Positions 19,673-27,763 of a stretch of 39,791 nucleotides of DNA are shown piece after piece. The stretch is from a virus. The notes under the pieces are model-generated. The model worked only from the letters and a program-made list of their open reading frames with translations, did not search any database and was not told the origin of the DNA. The DNA is taken from IMG/VR virus record IMGVR_UViG_3300046459_000343, positions 1-39,791 of that record; one strand, 5' to 3'. The stretch's first letter is position 1. Each line of letters begins with the position of its first letter. Made by a program: the position numbers and the translations under genes.

Positions 19673-20137
19673 TTATCCGTTCACCTGCTCCACAACAAGG
19701 TCGAGGGTGTATTGCAGGGGCGTCGTGCCACTGGAGGTGTACGCGACGTCGTACATGATCGGTTGATTGCAATCGGCGTGAATGAGCACGGACCGCAGGT
19801 CGAACACGTTGCCCACCGTCCCGTGCAACACCGTGCTCTGTGCGAGCTGCGCCGTCGTATCCGTCCAGCGCAACGTCAACACGACTTGCCCGCTGCCGCT
19901 CGCCGGGCGTGTCACGGTCAGCAGGTAGTTCACGCGCAGGAACGCCACGACGCCGCGCTGCTGCGGCACGAGCGACGTGGCTGGAATCGCGGCGGTGTAT
20001 GGCGAGGTCCCGACGAACCGCTGTGTCGCGGGCAGGTGCCGCACGAGTCGCAGGAGCCAATCAACCAGGGGCTGCGTAAACAGGAGGCTCGTGCGGTCGA
20101 CCACCGGTTCCAGCATTGGCACTTGGAGGTCCTTCAT
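19673..20137 (-). CDS. 154-aa neck or tail protein of unknown function
   Basis: I do not recognise a family. The N-terminus has a helical, membrane-like or interface-like stretch (LLFTQPLVDWLLRLVRHL), and the remainder alternates hydrophobic residues as in a beta-sandwich, ending LQYTLDLVVEQVNG. The start shares one base with the stop of the gp10-like gene (TGATG), so translation is probably coupled. In P22 this position, after gene 10, is held by the tail needle gene 26. The sequence here is far shorter than gp26 and lacks its long coiled coil, so a needle is not supported. Confidence 0.5.
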   Translation of the reverse strand: MKDLQVPMLEPVVDRTSLLFTQPLVDWLLRLVRHLPATQRFVGTSPYTAAIPATSLVPQQRGVVAFLRVNYLLTVTRPASGSGQVVLTLRWTDTTAQLAQSTVLHGTVGNVFDLRSVLIHADCNQPIMYDVAYTSSGTTPLQYTLDLVVEQVNG

Positions 20138-21561
20138 CACACCCCCCGTGGCACGTTGACGCTGGCGCCATGAATGAGCCACGGCACGGGATCCGAGACC
20201 ACAATGCGGGGCGTGAATTGGCGAAACTGACCGAGCCGATTCCACTCCAATCGGATCCTGAACTCGCCCATCTTCCCGGCACTGCGCCGACGCGTCGGGC
20301 CGAACGTCTTCCCGGCATCCTTCGAGTAGCTCAGCTCCACCAGGGGATCGCTCCCTTGTCCGCTCACGAGGCCGAGACCGGGCTGGAGAAAGAGCACGAA
20401 GTTATCGAGGATGAATGGGGTTTGCTCCTGCACGAGCGTGGTCCCGGTGCGCTCGCGGCGGATGAGTGCGCCGTCGGCGTCGAATGGAAACGCGCTCGAC
20501 ATCTCGAACAGAGTGCCGCTGGTGCGGTCGCCGACGAGATGCTTCCCGAACGCAAACGCGTACGAGCGTGGACGCCAGAACGCGTATTGCGCGAGCGCCG
20601 TATTCCAGAAGCCACGCTGGTGCCAGCCGCCGCCCTCGTGATAACACCACGTCACGTTTTCGGAAGGCAGCGTCAGGCAGTAGAACGTGATGCCCAGCTC
20701 CTGGTAGACCATCGCCTCGGCATCGTCGACTTTCTTGTAGGTCGACAACTGATAGTTCAGGGCCTCGTCGGAGATAATCTCGGCGCTCCCGTAGCCGGTC
20801 GCCCGCACGACGACGCGCGCGCCAAACTTCGAGCGGCCCAGCCACGTCATCGCGCCGTTGAACTCCTCAGCCGAGAACGGTGCCTCGATGCCGTAGGGCA
20901 CGACACCGCCCGGAATCGGCGCGAAGGGCATCGGCGAGGACCCGGCGTTGTAGAACACGTCGGTCAGCTCCTGCCCGAACATCCAGGCTTTCTGGCTCGC
21001 GACCTTCATCGCCCTCCACGGGTCCGGCGACGAGCTGCGCTGGAAAATTTGTGTGCCGTCCCACACCATGCCGTCGAGCAGGTCGGAGATTTTCAGCGTG
21101 GAGCTTTCCACGTCGAGCAGCATGAAGAAGCCGTCGATCATGCCGCCCATGAACGCGTGGTCCTGGACTTTGATGAGCGTGTTGTCGTCGAGGTTGAGGA
21201 TGTAGGCGCTGTTCCCGCTCGTGATCATGACCTGCCCGCCGCCGTCCCCGTTGGTGGTCAGGGTGCAGGGCGTGCCATCGTCGGCCATCGAGCCGCGCGA
21301 TGTGAACACGAAGTCTTTGTTGACGTCGTAGAGGACCGCGCCGTAGACGGCAAAGAGTTTGTCGGCATTCGTCAACAAGCCGCGACTGGGTTGCGTGGGC
21401 GTGGTATGGAGGACCTGAACCCCCGGTGCGGGGTACAGGGCGGTCTTGGCGGTCGCGCCGGACATGCCGATGATTTGGACGTAGTAGTTGACGAGCGTCT
21501 CATCGTCGACGCTGGCGCTCTGGCTCCGAAAGGATGGTCCACAAAATCCCGGTAGTTGCAC
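20137..21561 (-). CDS. P22 gp10-like head-completion / tail hub protein
   Basis: The 474-residue length matches P22 gp10 (about 472). It opens with LPGFCGPSFRSQSASVDDE followed by ETLVNYYVQ, the usual beginning of this family, and continues as repeated beta strands (a propeller-like fold) with Trp/Gly-rich blades. It would bind below the gp4-like adaptor to close the portal channel and hold packaged DNA. Order (portal, coat, gp4-like, gp10-like) agrees with P22. The start is GTG: AAGGAG lies 25 bases upstream, but a perfect 6-bp hairpin (21563-21579) ending one base before the GTG would shorten this to eight bases. Confidence 0.7.
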   Translation of the reverse strand: MQLPGFCGPSFRSQSASVDDETLVNYYVQIIGMSGATAKTALYPAPGVQVLHTTPTQPSRGLLTNADKLFAVYGAVLYDVNKDFVFTSRGSMADDGTPCTLTTNGDGGGQVMITSGNSAYILNLDDNTLIKVQDHAFMGGMIDGFFMLLDVESSTLKISDLLDGMVWDGTQIFQRSSSPDPWRAMKVASQKAWMFGQELTDVFYNAGSSPMPFAPIPGGVVPYGIEAPFSAEEFNGAMTWLGRSKFGARVVVRATGYGSAEIISDEALNYQLSTYKKVDDAEAMVYQELGITFYCLTLPSENVTWCYHEGGGWHQRGFWNTALAQYAFWRPRSYAFAFGKHLVGDRTSGTLFEMSSAFPFDADGALIRRERTGTTLVQEQTPFILDNFVLFLQPGLGLVSGQGSDPLVELSYSKDAGKTFGPTRRRSAGKMGEFRIRLEWNRLGQFRQFTPRIVVSDPVPWLIHGASVNVPRGV

Positions 21562-21562
21562 G

Positions 21563-21579
21563 GCGGGGGTCAGCCCCGC
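21563..21579 (-). promoter_or_regulatory. Hairpin bridging ribosome site and GTG start of the gp10-like gene
   Basis: GCGGGG and CCCCGC form a perfect 6-bp stem with a 5-base loop ending one base before GTG 21559-21561. AAGGAG at 21587-21592 would be eight bases from the start when the hairpin is folded, against 25 in linear form. Confidence 0.6.
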
Positions 21580-21594
21580 GATCTCACTCCTTCC

Positions 21595-22269
21595 CTAAAA
21601 CACGGCCAGCATCGCGCCGCCCGACACACTCGGATTGTTCCGCGCGGCATAGTGTGCGGCGACCTGCGTGGTGGTCAACGCTTTGTTATAGAGCGCGACC
21701 TCGGCCAAAGACCCTTGGTAGTACTCGGCGTTATTGGGCTTGTCCCATCCGATGTAGGTCGAGTTCGCCGCCGTCGCCGGATGCGTGAAGGCGACCCCAT
21801 TGATCGACGACACGACTCCGTCCACCATGATCGTGACGACTGATCCGTTGGTGATCCAGGCGACGTGATGCCACGCGCCGTCGTTATACGCACCAGCGAG
21901 GGCGGAGGCCGGTGTCGAGCCGCCGTTGTACCAAAACAACCCTGCACCCTGAAAACCGATGTACTCGCCCGTTGCGCCACCCACAGGGCGGTTACTCCAG
22001 AGCGGCATCTGCGCCGTGGTGGTGTATTTGATCCACGCTTCGAGCGTCATGGCCGCTGTGGTGGGAAGCGCGGGCAGCGTGACACTGCCCGTCGCGCTGA
22101 ACACAGTGCAGAGTGAGGTTCCACCCAGTAAGGGACCATTCGGCTGATTCGCCGTCGCACCAGGGTTCAGGCCCCCGCCGTTCGTGCCCACCGAATCATT
22201 CGCGTTGAGATTCAATCGCCAATAGGCGAATGGTCCGTCGGCCATCACGGTGGCTTGATACGATGGCAT
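21595..22269 (-). CDS. LamG / concanavalin A-like lectin-fold protein
   Basis: The 224 residues match a LamG-type jelly roll: YQATVMADGPFAYWRLN opening, MTLEAWIKYT strand, a central NDGAWHHVAWITNGS motif, IMVDGVV, and a closing YQGSLAEVALYNKALTTTQV, which is the classic end of LamG_3-type domains. Such domains bind glycans or act as decoration and adhesion modules on phage particles. It starts two bases after the adaptor-fibre fusion stops, with GAAGGG upstream, and sits between the gp4-like and gp10-like genes. That suggests a surface-exposed neck lectin working with the fibre. The ligand is unknown. Confidence 0.75.
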   Translation of the reverse strand: MPSYQATVMADGPFAYWRLNLNANDSVGTNGGGLNPGATANQPNGPLLGGTSLCTVFSATGSVTLPALPTTAAMTLEAWIKYTTTAQMPLWSNRPVGGATGEYIGFQGAGLFWYNGGSTPASALAGAYNDGAWHHVAWITNGSVVTIMVDGVVSSINGVAFTHPATAANSTYIGWDKPNNAEYYQGSLAEVALYNKALTTTQVAAHYAARNNPSVSGGAMLAVF

Positions 22270-22271
22270 CG

Positions 22272-25200
22272 CTAGAAGCCCTTCACGTAGGCCACGACGT
22301 CCCACATGCTGAACCAGTTGTTGTACACCGCGCCGATCACGTCGTACTTCCCGCTCACCGTTTGTGTGAGGGCGGGAATGTCCGTGCTGAAGCGGAACCC
22401 GCCTGCGGCCGTACTCAGCGTGAGTGTGCGAGCGGCGCCCGACGCGTAGTGGAAAATCATGATCTTTTTGCCGTTCCGCGCGTTCGTCGGCGGACTGATG
22501 GTGCGGTCTCCAGCCGCCATGACTCGGAACATCGTGCCGTACGTCGCATCGAGCGCAACCGTTGCGCCATCAGTCAGGTCGATGGCATAGGCTGTTTCAC
22601 GCGTGACGGACCAGATGTTGGCGACTTGGCTCCCCGTGCCGCCGACGGTGGGCGTCGTGGTGAGAACCGCGCCGATGTTGCCGGTGCTGACCGTGATCGC
22701 CCCATTGATGGTGCAATTTGCCCCAACGATGATGTTCCCCGAGCGGTCCATCGTCACGGTTGTCGCCAGGGTTTGCGCGAGCGCATCGTCAGCCGGACCG
22801 AACGAGAGGCCCAGGTTGGCGTTCGCGAACAGGAAGTTCTTGGATCCCGCCGCCTGCGAGCTATCCGAGAGGATCAGCCGCGCGGATCCGGCGTTGGTCA
22901 CCTGCAAACTGCCGCCCGAGGACATCGTGAGATTGGAGTTCCGCAGGACCTTGCCGGTCGTGTCGTTGTAGACCGCCACGCCATCCAGCGTCGCGCTCGC
23001 GGGTCCCGTGACGTTGCCGGTGCCGCCCGGCGCGACCCACGTGCCATCGCCGCGCAGCCACGTCGTGGTGTTCCCGGCGAGCTTGGGGAGGAACCCGTGT
23101 GCGCTCGCGCTCGCGTTCGCGGTCGTGATGTCGGTCAACGCGAGCGCCGCTTCAGCGAGGGTCCCGCCGCCTGCGGCGTTCGTGTGGCTATGCGTCGCGT
23201 TGGTGAAACTCGCAATCGTCGGCGTGGTCAGTGTTTTATTCGTCAGCGTTTGCGAATCGGTCGTGCCGACGACGATGCCGGTCGGGAGCGCCTTGCCGCT
23301 ATCGGCCAGGAGCTTCCCGGTCGCGTCGGCAAAAATTGGGACGTTGCTGGAGACCGAGGTGCCCGGACCGACGACGTTGCCGGTGCCACTCGCCGGAACG
23401 GCCCACGCGCCCGCGCCGTTGAGGAATTGCGTCGAGACGTTCGAGAGCTTCGGCAACAGGCCGTGCGCCGTCGCGGAGGCGTTCAACGTCGTGATGTCCG
23501 TCGTCGCCGCGAGCGTGTCGAGGGCAATGACGTCACTACCGCCGCTCTTGTGCGTCGCCGCATGGGCGGCGGGCGCGGCGCCCGCGATGGCATACCCCTG
23601 CGCCTTTACGAACGCGGTCGTCGCGACCTTTGTGGTGTTATCCGCCGTCAGCGGGGTCGGCGCGCTAATCGAGCCCGTGGTGAAATCATTCGCCGCCGTG
23701 AAGACGTTCGCGACGTTTTCCAGCACCACATTCGCAGAGAGCCGTGCGTCGACGACGGTGCCGGAGGTGATGACCGCGCCACTGAGCGCCGTGATCGCAT
23801 CCGCGCCGCCTGTGTCATGGGTCGTGTGGTGCGCGGTCGACGCTTTCCCCGCGAGGGCGGCGGTCAAGCCGCTGACGTCCGCCTGCGGAATCGACGCGAC
23901 GGCCGGGTCGAGCACGCTCGCCGTGACGTGCGCGTAGCCGGTGCCGGTCGGCGCGGGACCTGCGGGTCCCGTCGGTCCCGTGGCCCCAGTCGGCCCCGCT
24001 GGACCTTGTGGCCCTGCGGGTCCCTGCGGACCGGTACTGCCGGTGCCGCCATTCGCCAGCACGAAGGCGGTCGTCGCGATCTGTGTCGTGTTCGTACCGG
24101 CGGTCGCGGTCGGTGCCGTCGGCACACCCGTCAACGCAGGTGACGCGAGCGGCGCTTTCGCGGCGAGCGTGGGCACAAGGCTGTTGACGTCGGCTTGCGG
24201 AATCGAGAGGACGGCCGGATCCCAGATCCCGCCCGTGACGTGCGCGTAGCCGGTCCCAGCGGGCGGCGGCGCCCCGCCACCGCTCCCGCCGCCGCCGTTG
24301 GACATCACAAACGCGGTCGTCGCAATCTGCGTCGTGTTGGTGCCCGTTGCTGCTGTTGGTGCCGTCGGGACGCCGGTCAAGGCGGGAGAGAGCAGCGGCG
24401 CGAGGCTGGAGATCGCGATACCGCTGTCCTTCACCAGTTTGCCGCTGCCGTCGGCAAACGTCGCGACGTCGTTGACAACGGACGAGCCCGGCCCGACCAC
24501 ACTCACGGCGAGCGAGGCCGTGACGTACCCGGTCGTCGCGAGCTGCGTCGTATTCGTGCCCGGCGCCGCCGTCGGCGCCGTGGGAATCCCCGTCAGCGCG
24601 GGCGAGGCGAGCGGCGCTTTGAGCGCGAGGTCTGAGACGAGATTGACGACACCGCTCTCGGGAATCGGCAGCGTCGCATAGCCCTGCGACTGCACGTACG
24701 CCGTCGTCGCGAGCTGGCTGCTGTTATCCGCCTTGGGCGGTGTGGGCGCCGTCGGGGTGCCGGTGAACGCCGGAGAGTTCAGGGGCGCGAGACCCGCGAG
24801 ACTGCCCGATTGCGCGGTGACGACAAACGCGGTTGTCGCGATCTGGGTGGAGTTGGTGCCCGGCGCGGGCGTGGGCGCCAGCGGGATACTGGTGAAGTGC
24901 GGGGAGTCCAGCGGCGCCTTCAACGCGAACTGCGCCATCAGGTCGGCCTGATTGGTAATCACGCCCCAGATGGAGCCCCACGGAACCGCCGCTGCGGGCG
25001 CCCACGCGGGCGGCGCGCCGACACCCTGCGACGTCAACACCTGCCCGGCTGGCCCAGAGGAGAGCGCCACGAGATGCGTCGAGTCCGACGCGACCAGGAG
25101 ATCGCCCGTCGTGTAGGTCGTCAGGCCAATGCCGCCCTGGGCGACCGTCAGCGTCCCCGTGATCTTGCTCGCCGCCAACGCCGTGATCCACGCGGGATCG

Positions 25201-26048
25201 TAATAGCTGCCGGTGAGGTCGACCTTCCCGTTCAACGCGGCTTGCAGATCGGTCTGACTGGAGAGCTGGCCGATGATCTGGCCCCACACGGGCGGCGTAC
25301 CTGACGCGCTCTTCGCGATCAACATCCCCGTGCCGCTGGCGCTGCCGCTGCCGCTGCCGCCGCCGAGCAGGGCGGCATCGCTGCGTTGTGTGGCCGGACC
25401 CGGATCGTTCATGCGCTTGACGGTCCCGAGCGCGCGATTGGCCGATTCCGCCAGTGTCGGCGCTTCATTCGCCGCGAAGGGGCGCACGAGCCGCCGCGCG
25501 AGGTTTAGCATCCACGCTTCGTAGTAGCCGGGCAGGAAAATCAGAACCGTCGTGAGCGTCGCGGGCGTTTGCAGGGGTTGGACGGCGCGGAGAATCAACG
25601 TCGCGTTGGTGTTCGGGACCGGCCAGACATAAACCTCGCCGGTCTCATCCGTTGCCGACTGAAAGTAATAGACCCAGGGATAGTCGGAGTCCAGCGTCTT
25701 GGTGGAAATCTGCGCCCATTGATCCGGCGAATACCCTTCGAGGAAGAGTTCAGTGCCCGTGGCGTCGCCCGCCGCGATCACCGAGACGGAAGCAATCTGC
25801 GACGGGACCGGCCCGACCCAGTCTGGACCCGCAGGGCCGACGACGTACATGCGCTGGCCTGGTACGAGGAGGTAGTCGTCACGGCGTTCGGCGTAGGTGA
25901 GAAAGCCGTCGATCTGGAACAGGTCGACCATGCCCTGGAAGTAGCGCAGCGCGAGATCGGCATCAGCCGCATCCACTTGGGCGTCGGCGCCGAGGACGCG
26001 AATCTCCTGAAGCGCCCGCGTGATGAGTTCCAGAACGGTCACGCGCAC
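22272..26048 (-). CDS. P22 gp4-like head-tail adaptor fused to a long collagen-like fibre (1258 aa)
   Basis: Residues 1 to about 225 match the gp4 tail-accessory type (LELITRALQEIRVLGADAQ, LALRYFQGMVDLFQ, then ...YYEAWMLNLARRLV). P22 gp4 is about 166 residues, so this is already a full adaptor. A Gly/Ser linker follows, then fibre sequence. Five or six phage tail-fibre repeats occur between about 380 and 850, for example PALTGVPTAPTATAGTNTTQ then IATTAFV. A collagen-like GPQGPAGPQGPAGPTG run lies near 673-698. The C-terminus is beta-rich and ends DVVAYVKGF. The start is GTG with AAGGAG six bases upstream, overlapping the previous stop. In the ring of adaptor subunits this would display a collar of fibres at the neck. 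Confidence 0.75.
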   Translation of the reverse strand: MRVTVLELITRALQEIRVLGADAQVDAADADLALRYFQGMVDLFQIDGFLTYAERRDDYLLVPGQRMYVVGPAGPDWVGPVPSQIASVSVIAAGDATGTELFLEGYSPDQWAQISTKTLDSDYPWVYYFQSATDETGEVYVWPVPNTNATLILRAVQPLQTPATLTTVLIFLPGYYEAWMLNLARRLVRPFAANEAPTLAESANRALGTVKRMNDPGPATQRSDAALLGGGSGSGSASGTGMLIAKSASGTPPVWGQIIGQLSSQTDLQAALNGKVDLTGSYYDPAWITALAASKITGTLTVAQGGIGLTTYTTGDLLVASDSTHLVALSSGPAGQVLTSQGVGAPPAWAPAAAVPWGSIWGVITNQADLMAQFALKAPLDSPHFTSIPLAPTPAPGTNSTQIATTAFVVTAQSGSLAGLAPLNSPAFTGTPTAPTPPKADNSSQLATTAYVQSQGYATLPIPESGVVNLVSDLALKAPLASPALTGIPTAPTAAPGTNTTQLATTGYVTASLAVSVVGPGSSVVNDVATFADGSGKLVKDSGIAISSLAPLLSPALTGVPTAPTAATGTNTTQIATTAFVMSNGGGGSGGGAPPPAGTGYAHVTGGIWDPAVLSIPQADVNSLVPTLAAKAPLASPALTGVPTAPTATAGTNTTQIATTAFVLANGGTGSTGPQGPAGPQGPAGPTGATGPTGPAGPAPTGTGYAHVTASVLDPAVASIPQADVSGLTAALAGKASTAHHTTHDTGGADAITALSGAVITSGTVVDARLSANVVLENVANVFTAANDFTTGSISAPTPLTADNTTKVATTAFVKAQGYAIAGAAPAAHAATHKSGGSDVIALDTLAATTDITTLNASATAHGLLPKLSNVSTQFLNGAGAWAVPASGTGNVVGPGTSVSSNVPIFADATGKLLADSGKALPTGIVVGTTDSQTLTNKTLTTPTIASFTNATHSHTNAAGGGTLAEAALALTDITTANASASAHGFLPKLAGNTTTWLRGDGTWVAPGGTGNVTGPASATLDGVAVYNDTTGKVLRNSNLTMSSGGSLQVTNAGSARLILSDSSQAAGSKNFLFANANLGLSFGPADDALAQTLATTVTMDRSGNIIVGANCTINGAITVSTGNIGAVLTTTPTVGGTGSQVANIWSVTRETAYAIDLTDGATVALDATYGTMFRVMAAGDRTISPPTNARNGKKIMIFHYASGAARTLTLSTAAGGFRFSTDIPALTQTVSGKYDVIGAVYNNWFSMWDVVAYVKGF

Positions 26049-26051
26049 CGG

Positions 26052-26459
26052 TTACTCCTTGTCCTTCACTTTCGGCACGAGTCGCGTCGGCGTGTGCACG
26101 GGCGGCGGTGTCGCATTGATGGGCGGCGCTTCGACGGGCGGCGCGATAGCTCCGCCTCCCGGCGCGTCCTTCCAGACGGATCGATCAAGGAGCGCGTCCG
26201 CCTCGGCGGTCTCAACCAGCTTCGCCTCGCCGTTGGTGTGGTAGCGCCACGAGGGATAGGCCACGAACGGACGGCCTCCACGCGCGAGGAAGTCGAATTG
26301 GGCGTCTTCGGTGAGCGGTGGCGGCGGCACGTAGGTGGGATCAAAGGCGGCGGGCGTGGACACCCAGCCCTCGCCGGAGGGTTCGTCCTCTGCGCGATGA
26401 ATAAACAGCCCTTCGGGCGCGTGCTCCTTGTGATAGACCCACTTCGGATACGTCGTCAT
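26052..26459 (-). CDS. 135-aa protein between coat and adaptor, unknown function
   Basis: The start ATG at 26457-26459 follows an AAAGGCGG ribosome site and lies behind the terminator-like hairpin after the coat gene. The protein opens TTYPKWVYHKEHAPEGLF, includes a second similar motif (GRPFVAYPSWRYHTNGEAKL) and ends in a Pro-rich basic tail (PPPVHTPTRLVPKVKDKE). The duplicated [YP][KS]W[VR]YH pattern suggests an internal repeat. I do not recognise the family. Small genes in this position are often head-decoration or connector proteins, but that is only context. Confidence 0.6.
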   Translation of the reverse strand: MTTYPKWVYHKEHAPEGLFIHRAEDEPSGEGWVSTPAAFDPTYVPPPPLTEDAQFDFLARGGRPFVAYPSWRYHTNGEAKLVETAEADALLDRSVWKDAPGGGAIAPPVEAPPINATPPPVHTPTRLVPKVKDKE

Positions 26460-26481
26460 AACCGCCTTTCGGCCGAGAGGG

Positions 26482-26517
26482 AAAAGCGGCGCACGCCGGA
26501 GACAGAAGCGTGCGCCG
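26482..26517 (-). terminator. GC-rich hairpin behind the coat gene, probable partial terminator
   Basis: CGGCGCACGC and GCGTGCGCCG pair in a perfect 10-bp stem with an 11-base loop, seven bases past the coat stop, followed on the minus strand by CTTTTCCCTC. The weak U-tract suggests attenuation or mRNA protection rather than full termination, which would keep coat protein in excess over downstream neck proteins. Confidence 0.6.
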
Positions 26518-26523
26518 GAGGGT

Positions 26524-27753
26524 CTACGACGCGATGCGGCAGCAGAAATCTTCGTACGTCTGCTTGAGCCCGTAGAGGACGTCGAGTCGGCACAGCTCCT
26601 GGTTGCTCTGGATGTCATACCCCTTGACGATCCGAATCGAGAGCCCGAGCTGGTCGCTCTTGGCACGCGCGGCCATCGCCATCCCCTTCGGGAGGTCGAG
26701 GTCGACGAACGCGGCCGTGAGCCACTCCTTGTGGAACGCGAGGCCCTGCTTGCTGACCACGTTCTGGCGGGAGAGCGGATCGCCGAAGACCTTCACCTGC
26801 GCGCCGTCAGCAGGCGAGGCCGTGACGTTCTGGAGCGCGCCCGAGGTCACAATCGCCGGGAAGATCCCGACGCTCGCGTTGCCCGACGCGTCCGAGCTGA
26901 CCGGCGCCGTGACCACGAACATGCGGAGTTCCCCGTTGTCCGACCGCGACTGGGGATTGACCGAGTTCGTGCCCGCGAAGGTGATCGAGTCGCCCTGCTT
27001 AAGGCGCGGCGCCGCTGCGGCGGTGAAGCCCTTGAGCAGGATGGTGCTGCCGGTCTGGTTCGCGCCGTTGACGAGTGGCGCGCCGCCGAGCGCCCCGACG
27101 GTGTGCGCGACGATGTTCTGGTCCATGTACCAGTCAAAGCCGATCACATGGCCCATCTCGCCCGTCGTGTACTGGTCGGCGATCTTCGACGCGGCCTGGA
27201 ATAGGCCCTTGAGCGCGTTGACAATCGTCGCCTCCATGCGCGGCGAGATGACGATGTTGCGCTTGCCCTGCGGCACGCCGAAGTTGCTGAGCGTGACCGA
27301 CGCGTCGAAGTACGGATCGAGCGCGGCGGGGATGACGCCGGGCACGCCTGCGACGTTCGGGCAGTTGATGTACTGCGCGCACACCGACTGATCGATCCGG
27401 TTCGCAATCGAGGCGCACGCGGTATCGAGGTACCGTTCCTTGAACTGATCGATTTTCAGGGTGAGGTCGACGTTGGAAAACTGGAGGTCCTGGCCGATGA
27501 GCTGATCGATCTTCAATGGGATCGTCCGCTCAATCGCGGGCTCGGGGGTCATCGCTTCCCCCGTGCGGCCCTGCCAGCGCACCGGCAGGCGGATGTTCAG
27601 GGTGTCACCAATCTTGTTGCCGTCCTGCGCGAACTTCGGTTCGTACCGGCGGTTAATGAGCTTGGTGATGGTCAGGTTGTTCTCGACAATCATCAACGCT
27701 TCCTTCGCGATGACGTTGTCGGTGAGGAGGACGTTTCCAATCGGTGCGGGCAC
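26524..27753 (-). CDS. Major capsid protein, P22 gp5-like coat protein
   Basis: The 409-residue protein begins MPAPIGNVLLTDNVIAKEAL and continues VENNLTITKLINRRYEPKFA, the characteristic N-terminus of the P22 coat family (P22 gp5 is 430 residues). It also has the expected RLPVRWQGRTG strand and the GFDWYMDQNI segment. It would form the HK97-fold icosahedral shell, assembled on the scaffold encoded just upstream. The start is GTG, with AGGAG seven bases away, a strong site as expected for an abundant protein. A GC-rich hairpin follows the stop codon and may limit downstream transcription. The call is firm. Confidence 0.9.
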   Translation of the reverse strand: MPAPIGNVLLTDNVIAKEALMIVENNLTITKLINRRYEPKFAQDGNKIGDTLNIRLPVRWQGRTGEAMTPEPAIERTIPLKIDQLIGQDLQFSNVDLTLKIDQFKERYLDTACASIANRIDQSVCAQYINCPNVAGVPGVIPAALDPYFDASVTLSNFGVPQGKRNIVISPRMEATIVNALKGLFQAASKIADQYTTGEMGHVIGFDWYMDQNIVAHTVGALGGAPLVNGANQTGSTILLKGFTAAAAPRLKQGDSITFAGTNSVNPQSRSDNGELRMFVVTAPVSSDASGNASVGIFPAIVTSGALQNVTASPADGAQVKVFGDPLSRQNVVSKQGLAFHKEWLTAAFVDLDLPKGMAMAARAKSDQLGLSIRIVKGYDIQSNQELCRLDVLYGLKQTYEDFCCRIAS

Positions 27754-27763
27754 GGTGACGCTC

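Noticed and set aside
26603-27391. Long plus-strand ORF opposite the coat gene
   Set aside because: Ser/Arg/Ala-rich composition typical of an antisense shadow in high-GC DNA, and no ribosome site. The same holds for the other long plus-strand ORFs.
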